A DNA stretch of 64,000 nt from Motilimonas pumila (GCF_003596335.1 NZ_QZCH01000019.1:20705-84704); one strand, 5' to 3'. Counted from the first letter of the stretch, positions 29,437 through 39,532 are shown. Translations and numbers: made by a program. Notes: generated by a model from the letters alone, not told the origin.

Positions 29437-29712
29437 ATTTTCTCAATTAAATTCGGTTTCATTTTTATTCGCCACATCCACTGGCTGCTGCGGGCCCCGG
29501 GTCTTTAGCAATGTAATGCAACCTCACGGTTGGAAATGCATGGGGCGCTGTCTTGGCAGCGTACAATTTGTACTAGTTTATAGTTGAACGCTTAACGTGC
29601 CTGGCAGGCTTATAATGGTTGAATGCGGCGCTCATACAACGCTATTTTTACTACGTTAGATATTAAAATAGCGGTTGTTTTGTTTTTTTCCTCATTTTCC
29701 ATGGGAAAAAAC
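29437..29712 (-). promoter_or_regulatory. putative long structured 5' leader of rne
   Basis: The predicted transcript runs about 275 bases before the rne ATG. It contains an imperfect 12-bp hairpin (arms near 29637-29648 and 29665-29677; GCTATTTT/AAAATAGC with a bulge) and small stems at CAACC/GGTTG and GCTG/CAGC. E. coli rne has a 361-base leader that RNase E itself cleaves to control its level; a similar role here is inference from position and structure. Confidence 0.5.
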
Positions 29713-29718
29713 CAGCCG

Positions 29719-29748
29719 ATTATCCCACTTTGTAGGTTGATATAGCAA
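29719..29748 (-). promoter_or_regulatory. putative rne promoter
   Basis: On the minus strand TTGCTA (29748-29743) and GATAAT (29724-29719) are 18 bases apart. Transcription would start near 29712. Confidence 0.5.
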
Positions 29749-29797
29749 GGCATTATTTTTTCAATTATTGGCTAGATCATCTGTTATTATGTGCGCC

Positions 29798-30736
29798 ATG
29801 AACGATATTTATAAAACAGTACAAATGTTGACCATCGATGACGAGTATCAAGGTCAGCGTATCGACAACTTTTTGATAGCACGCTTAAAAGGCGTGCCCA
29901 AAAGCATGGTATATCGCATCGTCAGAAAAGGCGAAGTGAGGGTCAATAAAAAACGCATCAAACCGGAATACAAGCTGCAAGCAGGTGATGTCGTGCGAGT
30001 GCCACCTGTGCGTGTGGCTGAGCGAGACGCTCCACCTTCTCCAAAACTTAATCAAATTGCCGCCCTTGAACAACAAATTGTCTATGAAGATGATTATTTG
30101 ATTGTGCTGAATAAACCTTCGGGTTTAGCGGTACACGGTGGCAGCGGGCTGAGCTTTGGAGTAATAGAAGGTTTGCGAGCCTTGCGGCCCCAGTGCCGTT
30201 TTTTAGAGTTAGCTCATCGTTTGGACAAAGATACTTCCGGTTGCTTGATGATCGCTAAAAAACGCAGCACATTAAAAGCGCTGCATGATCAGCTACGTAA
30301 AAAGACGATGCAAAAGCGTTATCACGCCTTGGTGTTGGGCAATTGGCCTAAAACCAAACGTTTGGTTGACGCACCATTGTTAAAGCAAGCGGAGCAATCG
30401 GTCGTGCGGGTTCATCCTGAAGGCAAGGCATCTGAGACGCGTTTTAAAATTATTCAACGTTATCAAGGGGCGACATTGGTCGAAGCGAGTCCTATTACCG
30501 GTCGAACCCATCAGATACGGGTGCACACTGCTTGTAACGGACACCCCATTGCCGGCGATGATAAGTACGGCGACGACGGTTTTTCTAAGAAAATGGCTGA
30601 GCAGGGCCTAACTAGGTTATTTTTACATGCTGCTGAGTTGAATTTCTTTCACCCTGGTATTGAGCAAACGCTGCAAGTCAAAGCTCCTGTATCCGCCGAT
30701 TTGTTGGCGGTGTTGGAAAAGCTTGCTCGAGCTTAA
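29798..30736 (+). CDS. rluC: 23S rRNA pseudouridine(955/2504/2580) synthase RluC
   Basis: This 312-residue enzyme is expected to make pseudouridine at three sites of 23S rRNA. It has an N-terminal S4 domain (QRIDNFLIARLKGVPKSMVY, then KKRIKPEYKLQAGDVVR) and the RluA-type catalytic domain with the Asp in HRLDKDTSG and GRTHQIRVHT. The extent matches E. coli RluC when ATG 29798 is used; upstream TTG and ATG codons add unlikely residues. It is divergent from rne, as in E. coli. Confidence 0.94.
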   Translation: MNDIYKTVQMLTIDDEYQGQRIDNFLIARLKGVPKSMVYRIVRKGEVRVNKKRIKPEYKLQAGDVVRVPPVRVAERDAPPSPKLNQIAALEQQIVYEDDYLIVLNKPSGLAVHGGSGLSFGVIEGLRALRPQCRFLELAHRLDKDTSGCLMIAKKRSTLKALHDQLRKKTMQKRYHALVLGNWPKTKRLVDAPLLKQAEQSVVRVHPEGKASETRFKIIQRYQGATLVEASPITGRTHQIRVHTACNGHPIAGDDKYGDDGFSKKMAEQGLTRLFLHAAELNFFHPGIEQTLQVKAPVSADLLAVLEKLARA

Positions 30737-30829
30737 CGTGATGGAGCCGGTCATAGCCGGAGCAGCCTAATATAGCGGACTGCTGCAAACGAGGTGCAAC
30801 CCTGCGAGGTGCACCTGTGAGCAGGCCGT

Positions 30830-31411
30830 TTATATCACTTGGATCCCTTCTTGTTCTAACATGGCAATCAGGCTAATGAGAGGCAAGCCAATTAAGCTAT
30901 TGGGATCTCGGCCATCAAGTCGAGAAAACAAGCTGATGCCTAAGCCTTCACTTTTAAAGCTCCCTGCGCAATTGTAAGGTTGCTCGGCGTGTAAGTAGCG
31001 AGTGATCATTGCTTCGTTTAATTGACGAAAGTGCACATGAAAGGGTTCAACTAACGACTGAACCTTACCTGAGTCCGTATTGATGAGCGCGAGGCCGGTG
31101 TAAAAGCTAATGACTTTGCCACTGGCATTGCTAAGTTGCTCCAATGCGCTTTCGAAATTGCCGGGCTTACCTAAGATCTCTCCATTATTTACACATACTT
31201 GGTCTGAGCCAATGACCAGGGCATTGCTGGACGAGTCAGCAACAGCTTTGGCTTTGTCGATGGCTAACCGTTCCACCAGTTCAATGGCTGTTTCGTCTTG
31301 TAAAGGCGTTTCATCTGTCTGCGGCTTAGCAGTTTCAAAAGGCAGTTGTAACTTTTCTAAAAGCGCTTTACGAAATGGCGAAGTAGAAGCCAAGATTATT
31401 TTTTTATTCAT
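30830..31411 (-). CDS. maf: Maf family nucleotide pyrophosphatase (YceF type)
   Basis: This 193-residue house-cleaning enzyme is expected to hydrolyse 7-methyl-GTP and related modified nucleotides (YceF subgroup). It has [15 protein letters not shown] at the start, the conserved [11 protein letters not shown] loop, and the late [28 protein letters not shown], typical of YceF. It is divergent from yceD, matching E. coli order (maf, yceD, rpmF, plsX). Confidence 0.92.
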   Translation of the reverse strand: MNKKIILASTSPFRKALLEKLQLPFETAKPQTDETPLQDETAIELVERLAIDKAKAVADSSSNALVIGSDQVCVNNGEILGKPGNFESALEQLSNASGKVISFYTGLALINTDSGKVQSLVEPFHVHFRQLNEAMITRYLHAEQPYNCAGSFKSEGLGISLFSRLDGRDPNSLIGLPLISLIAMLEQEGIQVI

Positions 31412-31501
31412 ATTAATATCTGGAATTTAGCTAGGATGAGGCTATTGTATTTTAAGCAAGCTACAGAAAGCGAGAATAACAGTAAAAAACGCGTTTTTCC
31501 T

Positions 31502-31530
31502 TTGACTCTAATTGTCTGAATCTATATTAT
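31502..31530 (+). promoter_or_regulatory. putative strong promoter of yceD-rpmF-plsX-fab cluster
   Basis: TTGACT (31502-31507) and TATTAT (31525-31530) are 17 bases apart. The expected start near 31537 is only about three bases before the yceD ATG, so the transcript would be leaderless or nearly so. Confidence 0.6.
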
Positions 31531-31539
31531 GCGCGCCTT

Positions 31540-32064
31540 ATGCAAAGACTTAAGATACAAATTAGCGTTGATCCTATCCGCGCGGCGCAAAAGAAGATAG
31601 ACATGCAGGGTATTATCCCCGCGGCTTCTTTGAACCGTTTAGCGGAATCAACCCTTGGTATTTGCAATGATATTGAAGCAAACTTGAGTTTTGAGTTTGA
31701 TCACCAGAGACTGCCGGTTGTTAAAGGTAATGCTAAGGTTGATTTAATGCTTGAGTGTCAGAGATGCGGCGAAGCATTTCAGTATACTTGTGAAACCGAG
31801 TTTATTTACAGTCCTGTGCGTGCCGACGCAGAGGAAGTCGATTTACCAAGCGCTTACGAGCTTGTTGAACGGGATGAAGAAGGTGAGATAAATCTTTTTC
31901 AGCTTGTAGAAGATGAACTGATTTTGAATCTGCCATTGATTGCGATGCATGATATTACAGATTGTAAGGTCAAAGACTTTGATACCTCGTTTGGCGAAAT
32001 CGTAGAAGAAAAGCGCGTTAACCCATTTGCGGTTTTAGAAGATCTAAAACGCAATAGTAAGTAA
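31540..32064 (+). CDS. yceD: YceD family protein (DUF177)
   Basis: This 174-residue protein belongs to the DUF177 family, co-conserved with rpmF and linked to 23S rRNA/ribosome assembly. It contains the pair [11 protein letters not shown], the acidic middle [20 protein letters not shown], and the C-terminal [11 protein letters not shown]. The start [19 protein letters not shown] aligns with E. coli YceD, so ATG 31540 is right even though it has no room for a ribosome site. It is 10 bases ahead of rpmF. Confidence 0.92.
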   Translation: MQRLKIQISVDPIRAAQKKIDMQGIIPAASLNRLAESTLGICNDIEANLSFEFDHQRLPVVKGNAKVDLMLECQRCGEAFQYTCETEFIYSPVRADAEEVDLPSAYELVERDEEGEINLFQLVEDELILNLPLIAMHDITDCKVKDFDTSFGEIVEEKRVNPFAVLEDLKRNSK

Positions 32065-32074
32065 GGAGTCAGCC

Positions 32075-32245
32075 ATGGCTGTTCAAAAGAGCAAAAAATC
32101 TCGTTCTAAGCGCGGCATGCGTCGTTCACATGATGCACTAGGAACATCTCAACTATCAGTAGACGCAACGTCAGGTGAACTTCACCGTCGTCACCACGTA
32201 ACTGCTGATGGTTACTACCGTGGCGAAAAAGTAATTAACCAGTAA
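32075..32245 (+). CDS. rpmF: 50S ribosomal protein L32
   Basis: This 56-residue basic protein starts [20 protein letters not shown] and contains [19 protein letters not shown], the standard gammaproteobacterial L32 sequence. AAGGAG lies eight bases upstream of the ATG. It is followed after 14 bases by plsX in the same operon, so ribosome and lipid synthesis genes share transcription. Confidence 0.97.
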   Translation: MAVQKSKKSRSKRGMRRSHDALGTSQLSVDATSGELHRRHHVTADGYYRGEKVINQ

Positions 32246-32259
32246 GGTTAAGTACTGCC

Positions 32260-33288
32260 TTGCACGATCTCTCGGTCGCGCTAGATGCCATGGGGGGCGA
32301 CTATGGCCCCCAGGTTTCTGTGCCTGCTGCTAAGCAGGCACTAAACACCTTCCCAGAACTTCATATACTCATGGTTGGCGACAGTGCCGTCCTTGAACCT
32401 CTATTAGTTCAGCATCAGCTTCAGCACCACTCGCGTTTACGCTTGATTCATGCCAGTGAAGTGGTAGGAATGAACGATAAACCTTTGGTAGCCTTGCGCA
32501 GTTTAAAAGACTCTTCAATGCGTGTCGCGCTCAACCTTGTCAAGACAGGGGAAGCAAAAGCATGCGTCAGTGCAGGTAACACCGGTGCTTTAATGGCGCT
32601 ATCTAAAACTATCTTAAAGGTATTGCCAGGTATTGACCGACCCGCATTAATTTCAGCCTTGCCCAATTTACAAGGCGGTCATACCTATTTGCTCGACCTA
32701 GGTGCAAATATCAGTTGCGATGCGGATACTTTATTTCAATTTGCCTTGATGGGGTCAGTAATGGCTGAAGAGGTGGAAGGTCGCGCATTTCCCAAAATTC
32801 ATTTGTTAAATGTTGGCGAAGAAGAAATCAAAGGCAATGACCAAGTCAAGCAAGCCGCACAGCTCTTGTCTCAATGCCAGCAAGTCAATTATTGTGGCTA
32901 TATTGAAGGGAATGACTTATTCAGCGGCAAAGCCGATGTCATCGTCGCAGACGGTTTTGTCGGCAATGTTACCTTAAAAACTTGTGAAGGCTTGGCTAAA
33001 CTGTTTAAACAACAGATGATTTCAAGTATAAATCATAATTGGTTTAGCAAATTATGCGGTTGGCTGTTAAAGCCGGCTCTCAAACCGCAACTCGCATACA
33101 TGAACCCAGATTTATATAATGGTGCCAGTTTGATAGGCCTAAGAGGCATCGTCATTAAAAGTCACGGCAGCGCGCAACAAAATGCCTTTTTTAATGCCAT
33201 TGGTGAAGCGATTAAAGAAATTGAACGTCAAGTTCCCGCTCAGATAACTGATAAGTTAGAAGCGGTATTATTAGAAAGAGATTGTTGA
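32260..33288 (+). CDS. plsX: phosphate acyltransferase PlsX
   Basis: This 342-residue enzyme makes acyl-phosphate from acyl-ACP for phospholipid synthesis. It shows [20 protein letters not shown] at the start, [15 protein letters not shown], and [20 protein letters not shown]. The start codon is TTG (32260), fixed by the family-wide ALDxMGGD motif that begins only a few residues in; the next ATG (32290) would delete it. The ribosome site is weak: AAGG is 12 bases away. It begins the plsX-fabH-fabD-fabG run. Confidence 0.95.
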   Translation: MHDLSVALDAMGGDYGPQVSVPAAKQALNTFPELHILMVGDSAVLEPLLVQHQLQHHSRLRLIHASEVVGMNDKPLVALRSLKDSSMRVALNLVKTGEAKACVSAGNTGALMALSKTILKVLPGIDRPALISALPNLQGGHTYLLDLGANISCDADTLFQFALMGSVMAEEVEGRAFPKIHLLNVGEEEIKGNDQVKQAAQLLSQCQQVNYCGYIEGNDLFSGKADVIVADGFVGNVTLKTCEGLAKLFKQQMISSINHNWFSKLCGWLLKPALKPQLAYMNPDLYNGASLIGLRGIVIKSHGSAQQNAFFNAIGEAIKEIERQVPAQITDKLEAVLLERDC

Positions 33289-33294
33289 TTCCTT

Positions 33295-34254
33295 ATGTAT
33301 ACAAAAGTGATAGGAACCGGGAGCTATCTTCCCGAAGCAGTACGCACGAACCATGATTTAGAACGCATGGTGGAAACCAGTGATGAGTGGATCACTGCGC
33401 GAACTGGCATTAAAGAACGCCGAATTTCTTCACAAGAAGAGTCGGTGGCGTATATGTCTTATCAAGCGTCGTTAAATGCCATTGACGCCGCCGGCATTCA
33501 AGCCCAAGACATCGACCTCATAGTCCTTGCCACGACTTCTGCTAACAATGCATTCCCAGCTGCGGCTTGTGAGGTACAGGCCTTATTGGGTGTACCATCC
33601 ATTCCTGCGTTTGATTTAGGTGCAGCGTGTGCCGGTTTTACTTATGCACTTAGCGTTGCCGATAACTTTATTCGCAGTGGCATGTACAAAACCGTATTAG
33701 TGATTGGCGCAGATGCGCTGTCTCATACATGTGACCCGGAAGATCGTAGCACCGTTATCTTATTTGGTGATGGCGCAGGTGCTGCCGTTGTGCAAGCGAG
33801 TTCGCAACAGGGTATTTTATCTACTCAAATCAATGCCGACGGCCGTTACGGCGAATTACTCAAATTACCGAACCCACAACGTGGGGTATCCGGCAGCGAA
33901 TTAGACTCTTTCATGTTTATGAAAGGCAATGACGTCTTTAAAGTTGCGGTAACAAAACTGAGCGAGCTGGTTACCCAAACGTTGGCAGCGAATGGCATCG
34001 ATAAATCGGAGCTAGATTGGCTGGTCCCTCACCAAGCTAACTTTCGCATCATTAAAGCCACCGCAAAAAAACTCAACATGCCCCTTGAGCAAGTTATTTT
34101 AACCCTTGATAAACACGGTAATACTTCTGCTGCGTCGGTGCCAATTGCTTTTGATGAGGGGATTCGAGACGGCCGAATAAAACCCGGGCACCTTGTATTA
34201 TTAGAAGCTTTCGGCGGCGGTTTCGCTTGGGGCTCAGCTTTAATTAGAATGTAA
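33295..34254 (+). CDS. fabH: 3-oxoacyl-ACP synthase III
   Basis: This 319-residue condensing enzyme starts fatty acid synthesis by joining acetyl-CoA and malonyl-ACP. The Cys-His-Asn triad is visible: Cys112 in [12 protein letters not shown], His in [10 protein letters not shown], and Asn in KHGNTSAAS. Length is typical (E. coli 317). It lies six bases after plsX. Confidence 0.97.
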   Translation: MYTKVIGTGSYLPEAVRTNHDLERMVETSDEWITARTGIKERRISSQEESVAYMSYQASLNAIDAAGIQAQDIDLIVLATTSANNAFPAAACEVQALLGVPSIPAFDLGAACAGFTYALSVADNFIRSGMYKTVLVIGADALSHTCDPEDRSTVILFGDGAGAAVVQASSQQGILSTQINADGRYGELLKLPNPQRGVSGSELDSFMFMKGNDVFKVAVTKLSELVTQTLAANGIDKSELDWLVPHQANFRIIKATAKKLNMPLEQVILTLDKHGNTSAASVPIAFDEGIRDGRIKPGHLVLLEAFGGGFAWGSALIRM

Positions 34255-34265
34255 AAGGAACAATA

Positions 34266-35207
34266 ATGGCCACATTTACTATTGCTTTTCCAGGTCAAGG
34301 CTCACAAGCCGTTGGCATGCTTGCTGATTTAGCGGAAAAGTTTGACGTTGTCACAGATACTTTTAAACAAGCCAGCGATGTTCTTGGATACGACTTATGG
34401 CAATTGGTGCAACAAGGCCCGGCTGAAGAGTTGAATAAAACGTTTAAAACCCAGCCTGCGTTGCTGACCGCTTCGGTAGCTATTTGGCGTGTCTGGCAAG
34501 CTCAAGGTGGTGCTACGCCAAGTGTCATGGCGGGCCACAGCTTAGGCGAATACTCAGCCTTAGTATGTGCGGGTGTGATTGATTTTCAAGATGCCATCAA
34601 ATTGGTAGAATTGCGCGGAAATTTAATGCAGCAAGCAGTGCCAGAAGGCATTGGCGCCATGGCCGCCATCATTGGCCTTGCCGATGATCAAATCGCTAAA
34701 GCGTGTGAGCAAGGCGCGGAAAATGAGGTGGTAGCACCGGTTAACTTTAACTCGCCAGGACAAGTCGTCATTGCGGGTAATAAGGCTGCGGTTGAGCGTG
34801 CTGGCGACTTGTGTAAGGAAGCGGGCGCAAAACGCGTGCTACCTTTACCAGTGAGCGTACCTTCTCATTGTGCGCTGATGAAACCAGCTGCCGATGAATT
34901 GGCTAAAACCCTTGCGGATATGAGCTTTAATACGCCTGACATCCCGGTCATCAATAACGTTGATGTCGCTGCTGAAACAGATCCTGCGGCGATCAAAGAC
35001 GCGCTAATTCGCCAGTTATACCGTCCTGTACGTTGGACTGAAGTCGTGACTAAAATGGCGCAAGACGGTATCACCCTAGAGATTGAAATGGGTCCTGGTA
35101 AAGTGTTGTCAGGCCTAGTACGAAGAATTGATAAATCCATTGCAGCAGCAGCTGTCAATGATGTAGCCAGCCTTGAACAAGCTTTGGTTACGGTAACAGG
35201 GGAATAA
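34266..35207 (+). CDS. fabD: malonyl-CoA:ACP transacylase
   Basis: This 313-residue enzyme loads malonyl groups onto ACP. The nucleophile Ser92 is in GHSLGEYSALV, with FPGQGSQAVGM at the start and the catalytic His in VSVPSHCALM. AAAGGAA precedes the ATG. It is one base from fabG. Confidence 0.97.
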   Translation: MATFTIAFPGQGSQAVGMLADLAEKFDVVTDTFKQASDVLGYDLWQLVQQGPAEELNKTFKTQPALLTASVAIWRVWQAQGGATPSVMAGHSLGEYSALVCAGVIDFQDAIKLVELRGNLMQQAVPEGIGAMAAIIGLADDQIAKACEQGAENEVVAPVNFNSPGQVVIAGNKAAVERAGDLCKEAGAKRVLPLPVSVPSHCALMKPAADELAKTLADMSFNTPDIPVINNVDVAAETDPAAIKDALIRQLYRPVRWTEVVTKMAQDGITLEIEMGPGKVLSGLVRRIDKSIAAAAVNDVASLEQALVTVTGE

Positions 35208-35208
35208 C

Positions 35209-35943
35209 ATGAATTTTGAAGGCAAAGTTGTCTTAGTCACTGGCGCAAGCCGTGGCATTGGTCGTTCGGTTGCGGAGTCATTTGTGGCAAAAGGCGCAAC
35301 AGTCGTTGGAACCGCTACCAGTGAGAAAGGCGCCGCCGCCATTGCTGAATACCTTGGCGATAATGGCACCGGGCTGGTTTTGAACGTCACCAGTGCAGAG
35401 TCCATTGAGCAACTATTTACTGACATTAAAGCGCAGTTTGGCGATATCGATGTATTAGTAAACAATGCCGGTATTACCCGCGACAATTTAACCATGCGTA
35501 TGAAAGACGACGAATGGCAAGATATCATGGACACCAACCTTACTTCGATTTTCCGCCTGAGCAAATCAGTATTACGTGCTATGATGAAAAAACGTAATGG
35601 TCGTATTATTAGTATTGGCTCTGTAGTGGGAACTATGGGTAATGCTGGACAGTCTAACTACGCAGCAGCTAAAGCCGGTGTGATAGGTTTTACCAAATCA
35701 CTTGCCAGAGAAGTGGCTTCCCGTGGCATTACCGTGAATGCGATTGCCCCAGGTTTTATTGAAACAGATATGACTAAGGCCTTGAATGATGAGCAAAGAG
35801 CCTCAATATTAAGTCAAGTGCCAGCGGGACGCCTTGGCGACCCGAAAGAGATTGCTGACACTGTATGCTTTTTAGCCTCTGACAGTGCGGCTTATATTAC
35901 CGGCGAGACGCTACACGTCAACGGCGGTATGTATATGGTTTAA
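35209..35943 (+). CDS. fabG: 3-oxoacyl-ACP reductase
   Basis: This 244-residue short-chain dehydrogenase reduces beta-ketoacyl-ACP with NADPH. It has the TGASRGIGRS cofactor loop, NNAGIT, catalytic Ser in SIGSVVG, and YAAAKAG with Tyr and Lys. Length equals that of E. coli FabG (244). It closes the plsX-fabG run before the separate acpP promoter region. Confidence 0.97.
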   Translation: MNFEGKVVLVTGASRGIGRSVAESFVAKGATVVGTATSEKGAAAIAEYLGDNGTGLVLNVTSAESIEQLFTDIKAQFGDIDVLVNNAGITRDNLTMRMKDDEWQDIMDTNLTSIFRLSKSVLRAMMKKRNGRIISIGSVVGTMGNAGQSNYAAAKAGVIGFTKSLAREVASRGITVNAIAPGFIETDMTKALNDEQRASILSQVPAGRLGDPKEIADTVCFLASDSAAYITGETLHVNGGMYMV

Positions 35944-36026
35944 AACCATAATGTAACCGAGATGTTGAGAAATCGTATTTTTTAGAGAAAGTTCACGAAA
36001 ATACCGGATTTAACAGCGTCTCGGGG

Positions 36027-36054
36027 TTGAATCTTTCATGCGATGGAATACACT
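36027..36054 (+). promoter_or_regulatory. putative acpP promoter
   Basis: TTGAAT (36027-36032) and TACACT (36049-36054) are 16 bases apart in the 159-base gap between fabG and acpP. A separate promoter fits the very high ACP level known in bacteria. Confidence 0.45.
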
Positions 36055-36102
36055 ATCGCGACTAACGCAAATTAGCGTATTTTCTAAAGGAAAAAAAAGA
36101 TC

Positions 36103-36342
36103 ATGAGTAACATTGAAGAACGCGTAAAGAAGATCATCGTTGAGCAACTTGGTGTAAAAGAAGAAGAAGTTAAAAATGCAGCTTCTTTCGTTGATGACTT
36201 AGGCGCAGACTCACTTGATACTGTTGAACTAGTTATGGCTCTTGAAGAAGAATTCGATACTGAGATCCCTGACGAAGAAGCAGAAAAAATCACTACAGTT
36301 CAAGCTGCAATTGATTACGTTGAAAACAACAAAGAGTCATAG
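36103..36342 (+). CDS. acpP: acyl carrier protein
   Basis: This 79-residue, strongly acidic protein carries the growing acyl chain. The phosphopantetheine attachment site is Ser37 in [18 protein letters not shown]. It begins [18 protein letters not shown], almost identical to gammaproteobacterial ACP. GGA lies upstream of the ATG. A hairpin follows before fabF. Confidence 0.98.
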   Translation: MSNIEERVKKIIVEQLGVKEEEVKNAASFVDDLGADSLDTVELVMALEEEFDTEIPDEEAEKITTVQAAIDYVENNKES

Positions 36343-36363
36343 TTTAGACAAGTTATTTTTTCT

Positions 36364-36388
36364 AAGGGCGGTCATTTGACCGCCTTTT
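36364..36388 (+). terminator. terminator/attenuator between acpP and fabF
   Basis: GGCGGTCA/TGACCGCC with a two-base loop, then TTTTAT. It probably trims most acpP transcripts and lets some read on into fabF, giving more ACP than FabF. Confidence 0.75.
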
Positions 36389-36414
36389 ATTTATCTAGTA
36401 CCCGGAGATTTTTT

Positions 36415-37653
36415 GTGTCAAAACGCAGAGTAGTTGTGACTGGTATGGGAATGGTATCACCAGTCGGTAATTCAGTTCAGGATTCCTGGAAAGCGCTAGT
36501 CGCGGGTGAGAGTGGCATTTCAAATATCGATCACTTTGATACTGCTGATTATTCTACAAAATTTGCAGGTCTAATCCGTGACTTAAATGTTGAAGACTAC
36601 ATGAGCAAAAAAGATGCTCGTAAAATGGACTTATTCATTCAGTACGGTGTTATCGCTGCAGACCAAGCTTTTGTTGACAGTGGTTTAGAAGTGACACCAG
36701 ACAATGCACGCCGTATCGGTGTGGCGATTGGTTCAGGTATCGGTGGTTTGGGTTTAATTGAAGCCAACGCAGCCAACCTGCAAAAATCTGGTCCACGTAA
36801 AATCAGCCCTTTCTTTGTACCTTCAACCATCATCAATATGGTATCTGGCCATGTTTCTATCAACAAGGGTTTGAAAGGTCCAAACATTGCCGTCACTACC
36901 GCGTGTACTACTGGTGCTCATAGCATTGGTCTTGCAGCACGTATGATCCAACACGGTGACGCAGACGTGATGTTTGCTGGCGGTGCTGAGAAAGCATCGA
37001 CTGAGCTAGGTATGGGCGGCTTTGGTGCGGCACGTGCTTTGTCTACTCGTAACGATGAGCCTAATAAAGCCAGTCGTCCTTGGGACCAAGACCGTGACGG
37101 GTTTGTCTTAGGTGACGGTGCTGGTGTTGTAGTACTTGAAGATTATGATCACGCGATAGCTCGCGGAGCAAAAATCTACGCAGAATTAGTCGGTTTCGGC
37201 ATGAGTGGTGATGCTTATCACATGACGTCGCCTCCGGCGGATGGCGAAGGCGCTGCGGCAGCAATGCAAAATGCGTTGGATGATGCCAAACTTCAGGCGT
37301 CTGACATTGATTACATTAACGCGCACGGGACTTCAACTCCTGCGGGTGACATTGCTGAAACGTCTGCGGTTAAGTCTGTGTTTGGTGACAGCGCGAAGTC
37401 AGTATTAGTCAGCTCAACGAAATCGATGACCGGACACCTATTAGGTGCTGCGGGTGCGATTGAAGCTATTATCAGTATCATGGCGCTGCGTGACCAAGTG
37501 GTTCCGCCAACGATCAATTTAGAAAATCCATCTGAAGGATGTGATTTAGACTATGTACCAGGCGTTAGCCGCAAAGCTGATCTTGAGTACGTTTTATCTA
37601 ACTCCTTTGGTTTTGGTGGCACAAACGGCTCTTTGATCTTCAAACGCGTATAA
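36415..37653 (+). CDS. fabF: 3-oxoacyl-ACP synthase II
   Basis: This 412-residue condensing enzyme elongates acyl-ACP and makes the cis-vaccenate step. It has Cys164 in [12 protein letters not shown], His in [11 protein letters not shown], and His in [17 protein letters not shown] 36415 was chosen because GGAG is seven bases upstream and [12 protein letters not shown] matches the family start; the longer frame enters the terminator region. Confidence 0.96.
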   Translation: MSKRRVVVTGMGMVSPVGNSVQDSWKALVAGESGISNIDHFDTADYSTKFAGLIRDLNVEDYMSKKDARKMDLFIQYGVIAADQAFVDSGLEVTPDNARRIGVAIGSGIGGLGLIEANAANLQKSGPRKISPFFVPSTIINMVSGHVSINKGLKGPNIAVTTACTTGAHSIGLAARMIQHGDADVMFAGGAEKASTELGMGGFGAARALSTRNDEPNKASRPWDQDRDGFVLGDGAGVVVLEDYDHAIARGAKIYAELVGFGMSGDAYHMTSPPADGEGAAAAMQNALDDAKLQASDIDYINAHGTSTPAGDIAETSAVKSVFGDSAKSVLVSSTKSMTGHLLGAAGAIEAIISIMALRDQVVPPTINLENPSEGCDLDYVPGVSRKADLEYVLSNSFGFGGTNGSLIFKRV

Positions 37654-37685
37654 CCTTACTGCGTAAAAGACCGTTTTCTGGTATA

Positions 37686-37716
37686 AAGCCTGATACTTTT
37701 GTATCGGGCTTTTTTT
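37686..37716 (+). terminator. terminator between fabF and pabC
   Basis: An 11-bp stem (AAGCCTGATAC/GTATCGGGCTT, one G-T pair) with loop TTTT is followed by a T run up to base 716. The pabC ATG starts at the very next base. Confidence 0.85.
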
Positions 37717-38523
37717 ATGATGTTAATAAATGGTAAAGCAGCGACAGATTTACCGATTTCCGACCGCGCCACACAATACGGAGATGGCTTTTTCACCACG
37801 GCTAAAATTGTCGAGGGTGAGGTGCAATTCTGGCGCGATCACGTTGAACGTTTAATGCTCACCTCAAAAGCATTGCACATTGAGCTGCCGAGCGTGTTGG
37901 ACTTGTTTCAAGAAGTACAACAATTAGTGCAGCAGCATCCAGATGGCGTTTTAAAAATTATGATCAGTCGTGGCCAAGGTGGTCGCGGTTATAGTCCTGC
38001 GGGGTGCTCTAAAGCAACACGTGTGTTGTCTATCAGCGAGTTACCTAGCCATTATACGCAGTGGCAACAAACCGGTATTGAGCTGGCGGTGTGTGAGCAA
38101 AAAATTGCATCAAGCCCAATGTTAGCAGGTTTAAAAACGTTAAACCGACTTGAGCAAGTATTGCTAAAACGGGAAGTTGAGTTAACGGGCAAAGAAGATG
38201 GCTTGGTATTGGCACAAGACAATACGGTTGTTGAGGCAACGGCAGCCAATATTTTCTGGTATCATCAGGGCACCTGGTATACGCCAGACCTGCGCCAAGC
38301 AGGAATAAAAGGGATAATGCGGAAACAGGTTCTTGCTGCGTGTGAAAGAGCGAATATGCCATGCCAACAAGGCCAATATCCTTTAACTGATGTGCTCGCA
38401 GCGGATGCGGTATTTATCTGTAATTCTTTGATGGGCCTTGTGCCTGTTAAGCAATGTCAACAGCAGTCATGGACAGACTTTACTGCCATACAGCGTCTAC
38501 AAAAAGAAATGGATTATGCTTAA
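37717..38523 (+). CDS. pabC: 4-amino-4-deoxychorismate lyase
   Basis: This 268-residue PLP enzyme of the class IV aminotransferase fold releases p-aminobenzoate for folate synthesis. It has SDRATQYGDGFFTTAKI, the PLP-binding Lys in LAGLKTLNRLEQ, and VVEATAANIFW. The start MMLINGK aligns with E. coli PabC. The only Shine-Dalgarno-like bases (GGG, 37706-37708) are inside the 3' arm of the preceding terminator stem. It overlaps mltG by eight bases. Confidence 0.92.
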   Translation: MMLINGKAATDLPISDRATQYGDGFFTTAKIVEGEVQFWRDHVERLMLTSKALHIELPSVLDLFQEVQQLVQQHPDGVLKIMISRGQGGRGYSPAGCSKATRVLSISELPSHYTQWQQTGIELAVCEQKIASSPMLAGLKTLNRLEQVLLKREVELTGKEDGLVLAQDNTVVEATAANIFWYHQGTWYTPDLRQAGIKGIMRKQVLAACERANMPCQQGQYPLTDVLAADAVFICNSLMGLVPVKQCQQQSWTDFTAIQRLQKEMDYA

Positions 38524-39532
38524 AAAAATATTTCTGTCGTTTTTGTTTTTATGCTTACTTGCCGCCGCCGCGGCATATTTTGCTTGGCAACAATTCCAAG
38601 ATTATCGCGCAGCGGCGATAGTCAACGTTGAGCAAGTATTCAAAGTGCCCTCTGGCACGCATTATGGCCAGCTAGAGCGAATGCTAACTGAAGCAGGCAT
38701 GCTGCAAGCTACGCCCATTTACACTCCGTATTTCTATAAAGCTGTCGGTAAGTTACGGCCGGAACTAACGCGTCTTAAAAGTGGCAATTTTAAACTGGAA
38801 GCCGGTTGGACCCTTGAGCAAGTGTTAGCGCATATTGTCAGCGGTAAAGAGTATCAATTCAAAATCACTTTTGTCGAAGGCAGTACTTATAAGCAATGGC
38901 AGCAGCAAATAGAGTCGACAACGGGCGTAACGGTCACGGGGGGATTAGATGATGAAGCGGCCTTAGCGGAAAGCTTAGGCTTACGTCAAAACAAACTTGA
39001 AGGCTTTCTGCAGCCGCAAACTTACTTCTTTGCTTACGATATCAAAGATGTTGACATCGTTAAGCGGGCTTTTAATGCACAAAAAGATTACCTCAAGCAA
39101 GCATGGGCTGAAAGAGATCCTGAGCTGCCTTTAGAAACCCCTTATGAAGCCTTGATTTTAGCCTCAATCATAGAAAAAGAGACCGGGCACGCGCCTGAGC
39201 GAGATACGATATCTTCGGTATTTGTGAATCGCATGCGGGTAGGCATGCGCCTGCAAACGGATCCCACCGTTATTTATGGCATGGGCGAGCGTTATAAAGG
39301 CAATATCACGAAAAAAGACTTACGAGAGAAAACGCCTTACAACACTTATACTATCGATGGCTTGCCGCCAACGCCGATTGCAATGCCTGGCGTCGATGCC
39401 ATTCATGCTGCATTGCACCCTGCTGACACTAAGTACTTCTATTTTGTTAGCAAAGGCAATGGCCAACACTATTTTTCAAAAAATTTGAAAGAACACAATC
39501 GCGCAGTGCGTAAATATATTTTAAAAAGATGA
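38516..39532 (+). CDS. mltG: endolytic murein transglycosylase MltG (YceG)
   Basis: This 338-residue protein has one N-terminal membrane anchor ([20 protein letters not shown]) and a periplasmic YceG domain that cuts nascent peptidoglycan and limits glycan length. It shows [12 protein letters not shown], the catalytic Glu in [14 protein letters not shown], and [14 protein letters not shown] 38516 begins just before the anchor; the longer frame lies inside pabC. It overlaps tmk by ATGA. Confidence 0.93.
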   Translation: MLKKIFLSFLFLCLLAAAAAYFAWQQFQDYRAAAIVNVEQVFKVPSGTHYGQLERMLTEAGMLQATPIYTPYFYKAVGKLRPELTRLKSGNFKLEAGWTLEQVLAHIVSGKEYQFKITFVEGSTYKQWQQQIESTTGVTVTGGLDDEAALAESLGLRQNKLEGFLQPQTYFFAYDIKDVDIVKRAFNAQKDYLKQAWAERDPELPLETPYEALILASIIEKETGHAPERDTISSVFVNRMRVGMRLQTDPTVIYGMGERYKGNITKKDLREKTPYNTYTIDGLPPTPIAMPGVDAIHAALHPADTKYFYFVSKGNGQHYFSKNLKEHNRAVRKYILKR

